A DNA stretch of 5,167 bases from positions 19,845 to 25,011 of the forward strand of contig DHLY01000101.1 of NCBI GenBank assembly GCA_002405525.1. Direction: 5' to 3'. The notes below the pieces were generated by a model, which saw only the letters and a program-made list of their open reading frames with translations, searched no databases and was not told the DNA's origin. A program made the translations under genes and the position numbers. Of this stretch, positions 1 to 5,167 are shown one piece after another. The stretch comes from Proteobacteria bacterium UBA4656 (lineage in GTDB: Bacteria > Pseudomonadota > Gammaproteobacteria > Xanthomonadales > Ahniellaceae). Every line of letters starts with the position of its first letter. The first letter of the stretch is position 1.

Positions 1-404
1 GCGAAACCCGCGGCGTCGCCCACCAGGTGGTCGGCGGGCAGCACCAGCAGCAGCGCCTCGCCGCCGTGCCGGTCGGCCACATCCAGCGCGCCGAGCAGGA
101 TCGCCGGTGCGGTGTTGCGCGCGGCGGGCTCCAGCAGGAAGCGGTGGCGCTCCATGGCGGCGGGCGCCGCGGCGACGTACTCGTCGCGGGTGATGAAGTA
201 GTGGTCGCGGCCGGTGATGGTGAGCACCGGCGCACCGGGTGCGGCGACCGCCAGTGCGCGTTCCAGGGTGCGCGCCAGCAGGCTGGCGCCGCCGGCCATG
301 CGCATGAAGGGCTTCGGCCAGGTGCGGCGCGAAACCGGCCACAGCCGCGTGCCGCTGCCGCCGGAAAGGATCAGGGGGACGATGGGGTCGGTCATGGGGA
401 TCAT
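1..404 (-). CDS. manC: Mannose-1-phosphate guanylyltransferase (ManC/XanB type), N-terminal part, cut by window edge
   Basis: The enzyme joins mannose 1-phosphate and GTP to give GDP-mannose in the cytoplasm, a precursor of LPS and exopolysaccharide sugars. The first 134 codons are visible and open to the window edge. Seen: the nucleotide-binding signature LSGGSGTRLWP at residues 13-23, then PVSRR and WPKPF at 29-33, EPAARNTAPAI at 92-102 and VLPADH at 121-126. These match the N-terminal nucleotidyltransferase domain of the family. The WPKPF segment differs from the commoner YPKQF. The start used is the ATG whose first four bases (ATGA) overlap the rmlD stop. An in-frame ATG three codons later (position 395) is an alternative, and neither has a clear ribosome binding site. 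It is the last visible gene of the rmlA-rmlC-rmlD-manC run. Whether it carries the C-terminal mannose-6-phosphate isomerase domain (bifunctional, about 470 residues) cannot be seen. Confidence 0.9.
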   Translation of the reverse strand, partial: MIPMTDPIVPLILSGGSGTRLWPVSRRTWPKPFMRMAGGASLLARTLERALAVAAPGAPVLTITGRDHYFITRDEYVAAAPAAMERHRFLLEPAARNTAPAILLGALDVADRHGGEALLLVLPADHLVGDAAGF

Positions 405-1330
405 CCGCGCGCGGCGGCCAGTTCGCCGATCACCGCGTCGAGCTCCTGCTGCCAGTGCGGCAGGTGCAGGCCGAAAGCGTCGCGCAGGCGCGCGGTGTCG
501 AGCACCGACCACGCCGGCCGGCGCGCACGGGTCGGGAAGTCGGCGCTGCGGATCGGCGCCACCTCCGGCATGCGCACGACGAGGCCGGCGCGCAGCGCGC
601 GCTCCAGCAGCGCGACGGCGAAACCGTGCCAGGACGTCTGCCCGCGGCAAGCAAGATGGAAGATGCCTTCGAGACGCATCCGGTCGGCGGGCCCTGCCGC
701 CGAATGCCGGGCGATCGCCTGCGCGGTGGCTTCGGCGACGAACCGCGCCGGCGTGGGGCAGCCCTGCTGGTCATCGACCACGGCAAGCCGGTCGCGCTCG
801 GCGGCCAGGCGCAGCATGGTGCGCAGGAAGTTGTGCCCCCGCGCCGCGTAGATCCAGGCAATGCGGAACACCAGGTACCGCGCCCCGCTCGCCGCCAGCT
901 CGCGCTCGCCGTCGAGCTTCGATTGCCCGTATGCCGAGAGCGGGCCCGTGGGGTCGTCCTCCCGCCAGGGCCGCGAGCCTTCGCCGGAGAAAACGTAGTC
1001 GGTCGAATAGTGCAGCACCCGCGCGCCGCGTCTCGCCGCCGCCTCGCCGATCACCGCGAGGGCGTCGGCGTTGGCGCGCCGCGCCGCATCCGGCTCGTCC
1101 TCGGCGCGGTCGACCGCCGTCCAAGCCGCGGCGTTCACGATCCAGTCCGGCTGCGCGGCGTCGATCGCAGCAGACAGCGAATCGGGCCGCCCGAGGTCGA
1201 CCCGCAGGCAAACCGCATTGCCGGGCACGACGCCCTTGCGCGTGGCCGGCACCACCTCGCCCAGCGGTGCCAGGGTGCGCAGCAGTTCGAAGCCCACCTG
1301 GCCGTCGGCGCCGAACAGCAGCAGCTTCAT
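401..1330 (-). CDS. rmlD: dTDP-4-dehydrorhamnose reductase RmlD
   Basis: This is the last step of dTDP-L-rhamnose synthesis: NAD(P)H-dependent reduction of dTDP-4-dehydro-L-rhamnose in the cytoplasm. The product has 309 residues, normal for the family (about 300). Seen: a Rossmann GADGQVG loop at residues 7-13, NAAAWTAVDRAEDEP at 66-80, STDYVFSG at 109-116, the short-chain dehydrogenase Tyr134-x3-Lys138 pair in YGQSKLDGE, QQGCPTPA at 188-195 and RPAWSVLD at 271-278, all typical of RmlD. The frame stays open upstream into rmlC, but homology begins at [10 protein letters not shown]. That ATG has a GGAG ribosome binding site at 1339-1342, eight bases upstream. The start overlaps the rmlC stop as ATGA and the stop overlaps the manC start in the same way, which suggests translational coupling. 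The alternative symbol is rfbD. No key residue appears to be missing. Confidence 0.96.
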   Translation of the reverse strand: MKLLLFGADGQVGFELLRTLAPLGEVVPATRKGVVPGNAVCLRVDLGRPDSLSAAIDAAQPDWIVNAAAWTAVDRAEDEPDAARRANADALAVIGEAAARRGARVLHYSTDYVFSGEGSRPWREDDPTGPLSAYGQSKLDGERELAASGARYLVFRIAWIYAARGHNFLRTMLRLAAERDRLAVVDDQQGCPTPARFVAEATAQAIARHSAAGPADRMRLEGIFHLACRGQTSWHGFAVALLERALRAGLVVRMPEVAPIRSADFPTRARRPAWSVLDTARLRDAFGLHLPHWQQELDAVIGELAAARG

Positions 1331-1884
1331 CCGGCGTACTCCGGAAGACGGTCTGGGGTGATCCCCGACAGCAGCGGCGCGCTGGCGTCCTTGTCGCTGA
1401 GCCGGGGCTCGGCGAGCGGCCAGTCGATCGCCAACCCGGGGTCGTCCCAGCGCACCGCGGCGTCGGCTGCCTTGTCGTAAGGCGCGGTGCACAGGTAGGA
1501 GAAGGTCGCGCACCCGGAGGTGACCACGAAACCGTGCGCGAAGCCCTCCGGAATCCAGAAGTGCCGACGGTTGTCGCCGCTGAGCACCACGGCCTCCCAC
1601 TGCCCGAAGGTGGGCGACCCGCGCCGGATATCCACCGCGACGTCCCACACCTCGCCGTCGAGCACGCTCACCAGCTTGCCCTGCGGGTTCGGCCACTGGT
1701 AGTGCAGCCCGCGCAGCACGCCTTCGACGGACCGCGAGACGTTGGCCTGCACCACCTCGAAGTGCAATCCGTGGGCAGCGAACCGATCACGGTTCCACAC
1801 CTCGAAGAACTCGCCGCGCGGATCGCCGAAGACCTGCGGTTCGACCACGGCGAGTCCGGGGATGCGCAGCGCGCGGACCTTCAT
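1327..1884 (-). CDS. rmlC: dTDP-4-dehydrorhamnose 3,5-epimerase RmlC
   Basis: The enzyme epimerises C3 and C5 of dTDP-4-dehydro-6-deoxy-D-glucose, the step between RmlB and RmlD. It is a 185-residue cupin protein, the usual family length. Seen: [13 protein letters not shown] at residues 19-31, QANVSRS at 46-52, RGLHYQ at 58-63 with the catalytic-base His61, Lys70 in [27 protein letters not shown] at 111-119 and VRWDDP at 144-149 with IDWP at 153-156. The stretch usually read as FLYKTTxYY is here FSYLCTAPY (128-136); Tyr136 probably fills the aromatic active-site position, but this is inferred by alignment from memory. The ATG has a GAGGG ribosome binding site at 1891-1895, six bases upstream. 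It overlaps the rmlA stop and the rmlD start by four bases (ATGA) each. The alternative symbol is rfbC. Confidence 0.96.
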   Translation of the reverse strand: MKVRALRIPGLAVVEPQVFGDPRGEFFEVWNRDRFAAHGLHFEVVQANVSRSVEGVLRGLHYQWPNPQGKLVSVLDGEVWDVAVDIRRGSPTFGQWEAVVLSGDNRRHFWIPEGFAHGFVVTSGCATFSYLCTAPYDKAADAAVRWDDPGLAIDWPLAEPRLSDKDASAPLLSGITPDRLPEYAG

Positions 1885-2768
1885 GCCAGGCCCTCGCCGC
1901 GCGCGACCCGTTCCAGATAGGCGCCGTAACCGGACTTGCCGAGCGACTTCGCCAGCGACAGCAGTTGCCCGGCGTCGATCCAGCCGTTGGTGAACGCGAT
2001 CTCCTCCGGGCAGCAGGCGCGCAGGCCCTGGCGCTGTTCGATGGTCTCGATGAAGTTCGACGCCTGCAGCAGGGATTCGTGGGTGCCGGTGTCGAGCCAG
2101 GCGTAGCCGCGGCCGAGCTTCTCGACCCGCAGCGAGCCGTCCTCGAGGTAACGCCGGTTGAGGTCAGTGATCTCCAGCTCGCCACGCGGCGAAGGCGCGA
2201 GCGCAGCGGCGAACTCGCAGGCGCGATGGTCGTAGAAATACAGCCCCGTGACCGCGTAGTTCGACCTCGGCTTGGCCGGCTTCTCCTCGATACCGACCAC
2301 GCGCCCGTCCGCATCGAATTCGGCCACGCCGTAACGCTCCGGGTCGCGCACCCAGTAGCCGAAAACGGTCGCGCCGTCGACGCGCGCGGCGGCGTGGCGC
2401 AGCACCTCGGTCAGCCCGTGGCCATAAAAGATGTTGTCGCCGAGGATCAGGCACACCGGGTGGCCCTCGACGAACTCGCGGCCGATGATGAAGGCCTCGG
2501 CCAGCCCGTTGGGCTGCGGCTGCACCGCATAGCGGATGTGGATGCCCCACTGCGCGCCGTCGCCGAGCAGTCGCTGGAACAGGGCCTGCTCATGCGGGGT
2601 GTTGATCACCAGGATGTCGCGGATGCCCGCCAGCATCAGGGTGCTCAGCGGATAGTGGATCATCGGCTTGTCGTAGACCGGCAGCAACTGCTTGGACATC
2701 GCGATGGTCAGCGGATGCAGCCGCGTGCCGGCGCCGCCGGCGAGGATGATGCCTTTCTGGGTCGTCAT
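1881..2768 (-). CDS. rmlA: Glucose-1-phosphate thymidylyltransferase RmlA
   Basis: The enzyme joins glucose 1-phosphate and dTTP to give dTDP-glucose, the entry step of dTDP-rhamnose synthesis. Its 295 residues match the family (about 290-295). Seen: [17 protein letters not shown] at residues 5-21 with the nucleotide-binding glycine loop, [20 protein letters not shown] at 25-44, QPNGLAEAF at 85-93, LGDNIFYG at 109-116 with the metal-binding Asp111, RYGVAEFD at 145-152, EEKP at 161-164, TGLYFYD at 174-180, [13 protein letters not shown] at 196-208 and WLDTGTH at 224-230. The open frame extends about 63 codons further upstream, but that part overlaps the end of queA and has no family similarity, so the ATG at 2768 is used. 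Only a weak AGGA lies close to it. It is first in the rhamnose run, 85 nt after queA, and a candidate -10 box sits in that gap. RmlB, normally its upstream neighbour, is not here. The alternative symbol is rfbA. Confidence 0.96.
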   Translation of the reverse strand: MTTQKGIILAGGAGTRLHPLTIAMSKQLLPVYDKPMIHYPLSTLMLAGIRDILVINTPHEQALFQRLLGDGAQWGIHIRYAVQPQPNGLAEAFIIGREFVEGHPVCLILGDNIFYGHGLTEVLRHAAARVDGATVFGYWVRDPERYGVAEFDADGRVVGIEEKPAKPRSNYAVTGLYFYDHRACEFAAALAPSPRGELEITDLNRRYLEDGSLRVEKLGRGYAWLDTGTHESLLQASNFIETIEQRQGLRACCPEEIAFTNGWIDAGQLLSLAKSLGKSGYGAYLERVARGEGLA

Positions 2769-2795
2769 GGGTCCTGGCCCCGGTGCCGGCCCGCC

Positions 2796-2801
2796 ATTGT
2801 A
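2796..2801 (-). promoter_or_regulatory. Candidate -10 box (TACAAT) for the rmlA operon
   Basis: The minus strand reads TACAAT, five of six matches to the sigma-70 -10 consensus, in an otherwise very GC-rich 85-nt gap between queA and rmlA. It lies 27 nt upstream of the rmlA ATG and would give a leader of about 20 nt. No -35 hexamer is recognisable at normal spacing; that position is taken by a run of seven C (plus-strand G, 2816-2822). This suggests the rhamnose genes are not only read through from queA. It is inferred from one hexamer. Confidence 0.4.
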
Positions 2802-2853
2802 GGGGCTGGCCCGGCGGGGGGGCGAATCCGGCCGGCGTCCAACCCCGCCCCGC

Positions 2854-3891
2854 TCAGCAGGCAGTGCCCGGAGGAAAGACCAGCATCGCGTCGCCATAGG
2901 AAAAGAACCGATAGCGGGCCGCGACCGCGTGGCGGTAGGCGCCGAGCACGAACTCACGTCCCGCGAAGGCGCTCACCAGCATGATCAAGGTCGACTCCGG
3001 CAGGTGGAAGTTGGTCACCAGGGCGTCCACGCTGCGGAAGCGGTAGCCGGGGAAAATGAAGATCTGCGTTTCCCCGGCGTAAGGCGCCAGTTCCCCGCCC
3101 TGCGAGGCGGTCTCCAGAGCGCGCACCACGGTGGTGCCGATCGCGGCCACTCGGTTGCCGCGCGAACGGGCCGCGCGCGCCTTGGCGACCAGTTCGGCGC
3201 CGACGTTGAGCCACTCGCTGTGCATCACGTGGCCGCGCACGTCGTCGCCGCGCAGCGGCTGGAAGGTGCCCGCGCCGACGTGCAGGGTGACGTGGCCGGT
3301 CTCGATGCCGCGATCTGCCAGTCGCGCCAGCAGCGGCGCGTCGAAGTGCAGCCCGGCGGTGGGAGCGGCCACGGCGCCCGCGCTGGCCGCGTAGACGGTC
3401 TGGTAGCGCTCGCGGTCGGATGCGGCGTCGGCGCGCTTGATGTACGGCGGCAGCGGCATGTGGCCGACGCGGGCCAGCACCGCCTCCAGCGGCTCGCCGG
3501 TTTCGAAGCGAAGGCGCCAAAAATCGCCCTCGCGGCCAAGCACGCGGAGCAGCGTGCCGTCCCCGAGCGCGATCGTCCGGCCCTCGACGAGAGCCTTCGA
3601 GGCGCGCACCTGCGCGACCACTTCGTGGGCGCCGACCACGCGCTCGATCAGCACTTCGACCGCGCCGCCGCTGTCCTTGCGTCCATGCAGTCGGGCCGGG
3701 ATCACCCGCGTGTCGTTGAACACCACCAGGTCGCCCGGCGCGAGCAGGTCGGGCAGGTCGCGGAACACGCGGTCGGAAAGGCTGCCGGCACGGGCATCGG
3801 CCACCAGCAGGCGGCTGGCCGACCGCTCGGCCAGCGGCTCCTGAGCGATCAGGTCCTGTGGCAGGTCGAAATGGAAGTCGGATTTCTTCAC
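2854..3891 (-). CDS. queA: S-adenosylmethionine:tRNA ribosyltransferase-isomerase QueA
   Basis: QueA transfers and isomerises the ribosyl part of S-adenosylmethionine onto 7-aminomethyl-7-deazaguanine at the wobble position (G34) of tRNAs with GUN anticodons, giving epoxyqueuosine. The product has 345 residues, close to the usual 340-356. Seen: [16 protein letters not shown] at residues 5-20, [10 protein letters not shown] at 21-30, [14 protein letters not shown] at 57-70, LPPYIKR at 147-153, YQTVYA at 163-168, [12 protein letters not shown] at 172-183, [13 protein letters not shown] at 200-212, HVMHSEW at 221-227, GTTVVRALE at 252-260, [16 protein letters not shown] at 274-289, [20 protein letters not shown] at 292-311 and [11 protein letters not shown] at 327-337. 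The frame is open far upstream into the regulator gene, but family similarity begins at KKSDFHF, so the GTG at 3891 is the start. It has no clear ribosome binding site. It lies 55 nt after the response regulator and is not followed by tgt. Confidence 0.97.
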   Translation of the reverse strand: MKKSDFHFDLPQDLIAQEPLAERSASRLLVADARAGSLSDRVFRDLPDLLAPGDLVVFNDTRVIPARLHGRKDSGGAVEVLIERVVGAHEVVAQVRASKALVEGRTIALGDGTLLRVLGREGDFWRLRFETGEPLEAVLARVGHMPLPPYIKRADAASDRERYQTVYAASAGAVAAPTAGLHFDAPLLARLADRGIETGHVTLHVGAGTFQPLRGDDVRGHVMHSEWLNVGAELVAKARAARSRGNRVAAIGTTVVRALETASQGGELAPYAGETQIFIFPGYRFRSVDALVTNFHLPESTLIMLVSAFAGREFVLGAYRHAVAARYRFFSYGDAMLVFPPGTAC

Positions 3892-3946
3892 GGCGTCTGC
3901 GGCGGCGATTCGTCGACCGCCGATTTCACCACGACCCGCGTCGACG

Positions 3947-4549
3947 CTACAGCCAACCCTTCTGCCGAGCCAGCCGGTAGGCCTCGATGCGGTTGCCCAC
4001 GCCGAGCTTGCCGATCGCCTCCGACAGGTAGTTGCGGACAGTGCCCTGCGAAAGCCCCAGTTCGTCGGCGATCTCGCCCGCCGAGCGTCCTTCGCCTGCC
4101 AACCGCAGGACCTGACGCTCGCGGTCGTTGAGCGGATCGGCCTCCGACCACGCCTCAACCGCGAGTTCGGGATCGACCGCCCTGCCCCCGCGATGCACCT
4201 TGCGCAGCGCCTCGGCCAGGCGGTCGGCGGGCGCATCCTTGAGCAGGTAACCGCTGGCGCCGGCATCCAGCGCGCGCCGCAGATAGCCGGCGCGCGCGAA
4301 CGTGGTGAGGATCACCACCTTGCACGACTGCCCGCCCTCCTTCACCCGCTGCGCGAGCTCGAGGCCGGTCAGGTGCGGCATCTCGATGTCGGTGACCAGA
4401 ACGTCGGGCGCGAGCCGCTGCACTTCGCGCCACGCGGTCTCGCCGTCGGCCACGCTGCCGACCACGTCGATGTCGGGTTCGAGCCGCAACAGCGCGGCCA
4501 GCGCGCCCCGCACCATGGCCTGGTCTTCGGCAAGCAGGACGCGGATCAA
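3947..4549 (-). CDS. NarL/LuxR-family response regulator (DesR-like)
   Basis: This is the cytoplasmic output half of a two-component system: a receiver domain phosphorylated by the partner kinase, joined to a DNA-binding helix-turn-helix domain. The product has 200 residues, typical of DesR-type regulators. Seen: receiver residues 1-115 with acidic pocket Glu8-Asp9, phospho-acceptor Asp54 (VLVTDIEMP), the switch Thr at 82/83 and Lys104 in GYLLKD. The LuxR-type domain at about 138-195 contains [39 protein letters not shown] and RIEAYRLA. The start is TTG, supported by homology beginning at IRVLLAEDQ and a GGAG ribosome binding site six bases upstream. It follows the kinase gene by 82 nt on the same strand, which makes them a likely pair. 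In Bacillus the DesK/DesR system controls fatty acid desaturase; in proteobacteria related pairs often sit beside ABC transporters. The target here is unknown. Confidence 0.93.
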   Translation of the reverse strand: MIRVLLAEDQAMVRGALAALLRLEPDIDVVGSVADGETAWREVQRLAPDVLVTDIEMPHLTGLELAQRVKEGGQSCKVVILTTFARAGYLRRALDAGASGYLLKDAPADRLAEALRKVHRGGRAVDPELAVEAWSEADPLNDRERQVLRLAGEGRSAGEIADELGLSQGTVRNYLSEAIGKLGVGNRIEAYRLARQKGWL

Positions 4550-4555
4550 GGGAAA

Positions 4556-4559
4556 CTCC
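4556..4559 (-). promoter_or_regulatory. Ribosome binding site supporting the TTG start of the response regulator
   Basis: GGAG on the minus strand ends six bases before the TTG at 4549, ideal Shine-Dalgarno spacing. There is no ATG or GTG in a suitable place at the start of the receiver domain, so this site supports the TTG. Confidence 0.6.
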
Positions 4560-4631
4560 GGCGGGAAGGCGGCGCGACGTTAGCACCGCCGCCGCCCGCG
4601 TCCAACCGCCCTGCGCCCGATCGACCGCCGT

Positions 4632-5167
4632 TCAACCGACCGCGCGCAAGTGACGCACCGTCGCGCGCTCACGCCCAGCCTCGTCGCTGCCGGGATCGCG
4701 CCACGGCACCACGATGCGCAGACGCGTGCCCTGCCCTGCCTGGGACTCGATGGCCAGCGTGCCGCCGAGGGCCGCCAGCCGCTCGCGCATGCCCTTGAGC
4801 CCGTTGCCGTCGGCGACCGCGCCGCCGACGCCGTCGTCGCTCACCGTCAGCACCACGTTGGCCGCCTCGCGCAGCAGCTCCGCCGCCACGCGCCGCGCGC
4901 CGGCGTGGCGGATGATGTTGGTGGTCGCCTCGCGCAGCGCCAGCGCGAGCACGGTCTCCACCTCCGGATGCAGCACCAGGTCCGGCGCGCGGTACTCGAA
5001 ATCCACCAGCACCGCGCTCAACGCAAGCCGCGCGTTGGCGAACTCCGCGCGGATGCCGACCGCGCGCATGCCGCTGACCGCGCGCCGCACCTGGCCCAGC
5101 GCCTCGCGCGCCCCGCGCTCGACGACGGCGATCTCCGGCTGCGCAGCCACCGGGTCACGGATGGCGA
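4632..5167 (-). CDS. Sensor histidine kinase of the DesK (HPK7) type, C-terminal part, cut by window edge
   Basis: This is the C-terminal part of a sensor kinase that phosphorylates the response regulator encoded next to it. About 177 codons are visible and the frame is open to the right edge, so the sensor or membrane part and the phospho-acceptor His lie outside. Seen, counting from the GTG codon at 5150: the end of the dimerisation helix (VERGAREALGQVRRAVSGMR, 10-29), the N-box REATTNIIRHAGA at 73-85, the G1 box SDDGVGG at 104-110, the G2 box GNGLKGMRERL at 115-125 and the closing strand GTRLRIVVP at 141-149, followed by a polar tail of 23 residues. These are HATPase_c motifs of the DesK/NarX-like group. 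The GTG at 5150 is not the true start: the codons before it read AIRDP, which continues the family pattern. It stops 82 nt before the regulator. No terminator is seen between them. Confidence 0.92.
   Translation of the reverse strand, partial: AIRDPVAAQPEIAVVERGAREALGQVRRAVSGMRAVGIRAEFANARLALSAVLVDFEYRAPDLVLHPEVETVLALALREATTNIIRHAGARRVAAELLREAANVVLTVSDDGVGGAVADGNGLKGMRERLAALGGTLAIESQAGQGTRLRIVVPWRDPGSDEAGRERATVRHLRAVG

Noticed and set aside
214..1920. Long plus-strand open frame of 568 codons, with others at 27-851, 455-1480, 1965-2984 and 2929-4131
   Set aside because: They lie opposite well-identified genes, have low-complexity Arg/Ala/Pro/Gly-rich products with no recognisable domain, and are expected as antisense open frames in GC-rich DNA.
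2769..2853. Intrinsic terminator after queA
   Set aside because: Small GC-rich self-complementary stretches exist (such as CCGGCCGG), but no clear stem-loop followed by a T-run on the minus strand is present.
3911..3947. CGTCGAC repeated at 3911-3917 and 3939-3945, with a 10-bp palindrome at 3938-3947, as an operator
   Set aside because: Short GC-rich palindromes and repeats of this size are expected by chance in such a window, and the second overlaps the end of the regulator gene.
3892..4266. The 125-codon upstream extension of the queA frame
   Set aside because: It is the out-of-frame reading of the response regulator gene; QueA similarity starts at KKSDFHF after the GTG at 3891.
1..5167. 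CRISPR arrays, insertion sequences, tRNA or rRNA genes, defence or toxin-antitoxin genes
   Set aside because: No repeat-spacer pattern, terminal inverted repeats, transposase motifs or RNA gene signatures were seen; almost all of the window is covered by known metabolic and regulatory genes.

Overview
This is a GC-rich (roughly 70% by eye) bacterial window in which every supportable gene lies on the minus strand, so the biology reads from right to left. Protein motifs, codon use and gene content suggest a gammaproteobacterium near the Xanthomonadaceae (Lysobacter, Luteimonas or Xanthomonas type). The grounds are a QueA beginning [10 protein letters not shown] and a dTDP-rhamnose gene run rmlA-rmlC-rmlD followed by a manC/xanB-type gene, as recalled for Xanthomonas LPS/xanthan precursor loci. 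This is inference; no 16S or other marker is present.

Right part (5167 to 3947): a two-component pair of the DesK/DesR (NarL/LuxR) type. The histidine kinase is cut by the right edge, so only its HATPase end and the tail of its dimerisation helix are seen. After an 82-nt gap comes a complete response regulator with a TTG start. Its targets cannot be read from the window.

Middle (3891 to 2854): a complete queA, the S-adenosylmethionine:tRNA ribosyltransferase-isomerase of queuosine synthesis, with a GTG start. It is not followed by tgt as in many proteobacteria; a nucleotide-sugar cluster follows instead.

Left part (2768 to 1): a tightly packed nucleotide-sugar operon, rmlA-rmlC-rmlD-manC. 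Each junction is a 4-nt ATGA overlap. RmlA makes dTDP-glucose, RmlC and RmlD carry out the last two steps to dTDP-L-rhamnose, and ManC makes GDP-mannose. Together they supply rhamnose and mannose donors for LPS O-antigen or exopolysaccharide. The intermediate enzyme RmlB (dTDP-glucose 4,6-dehydratase) is absent from the window and is not directly upstream of rmlA, its usual place. ManC runs off the left edge.

The region looks like ordinary core or envelope metabolism. I found no mobile element, CRISPR array, RNA gene or clear sign of an undescribed system. The points worth a second look concern gene order (missing rmlB, queA away from tgt), start codons, translational coupling and the short rmlA promoter region.
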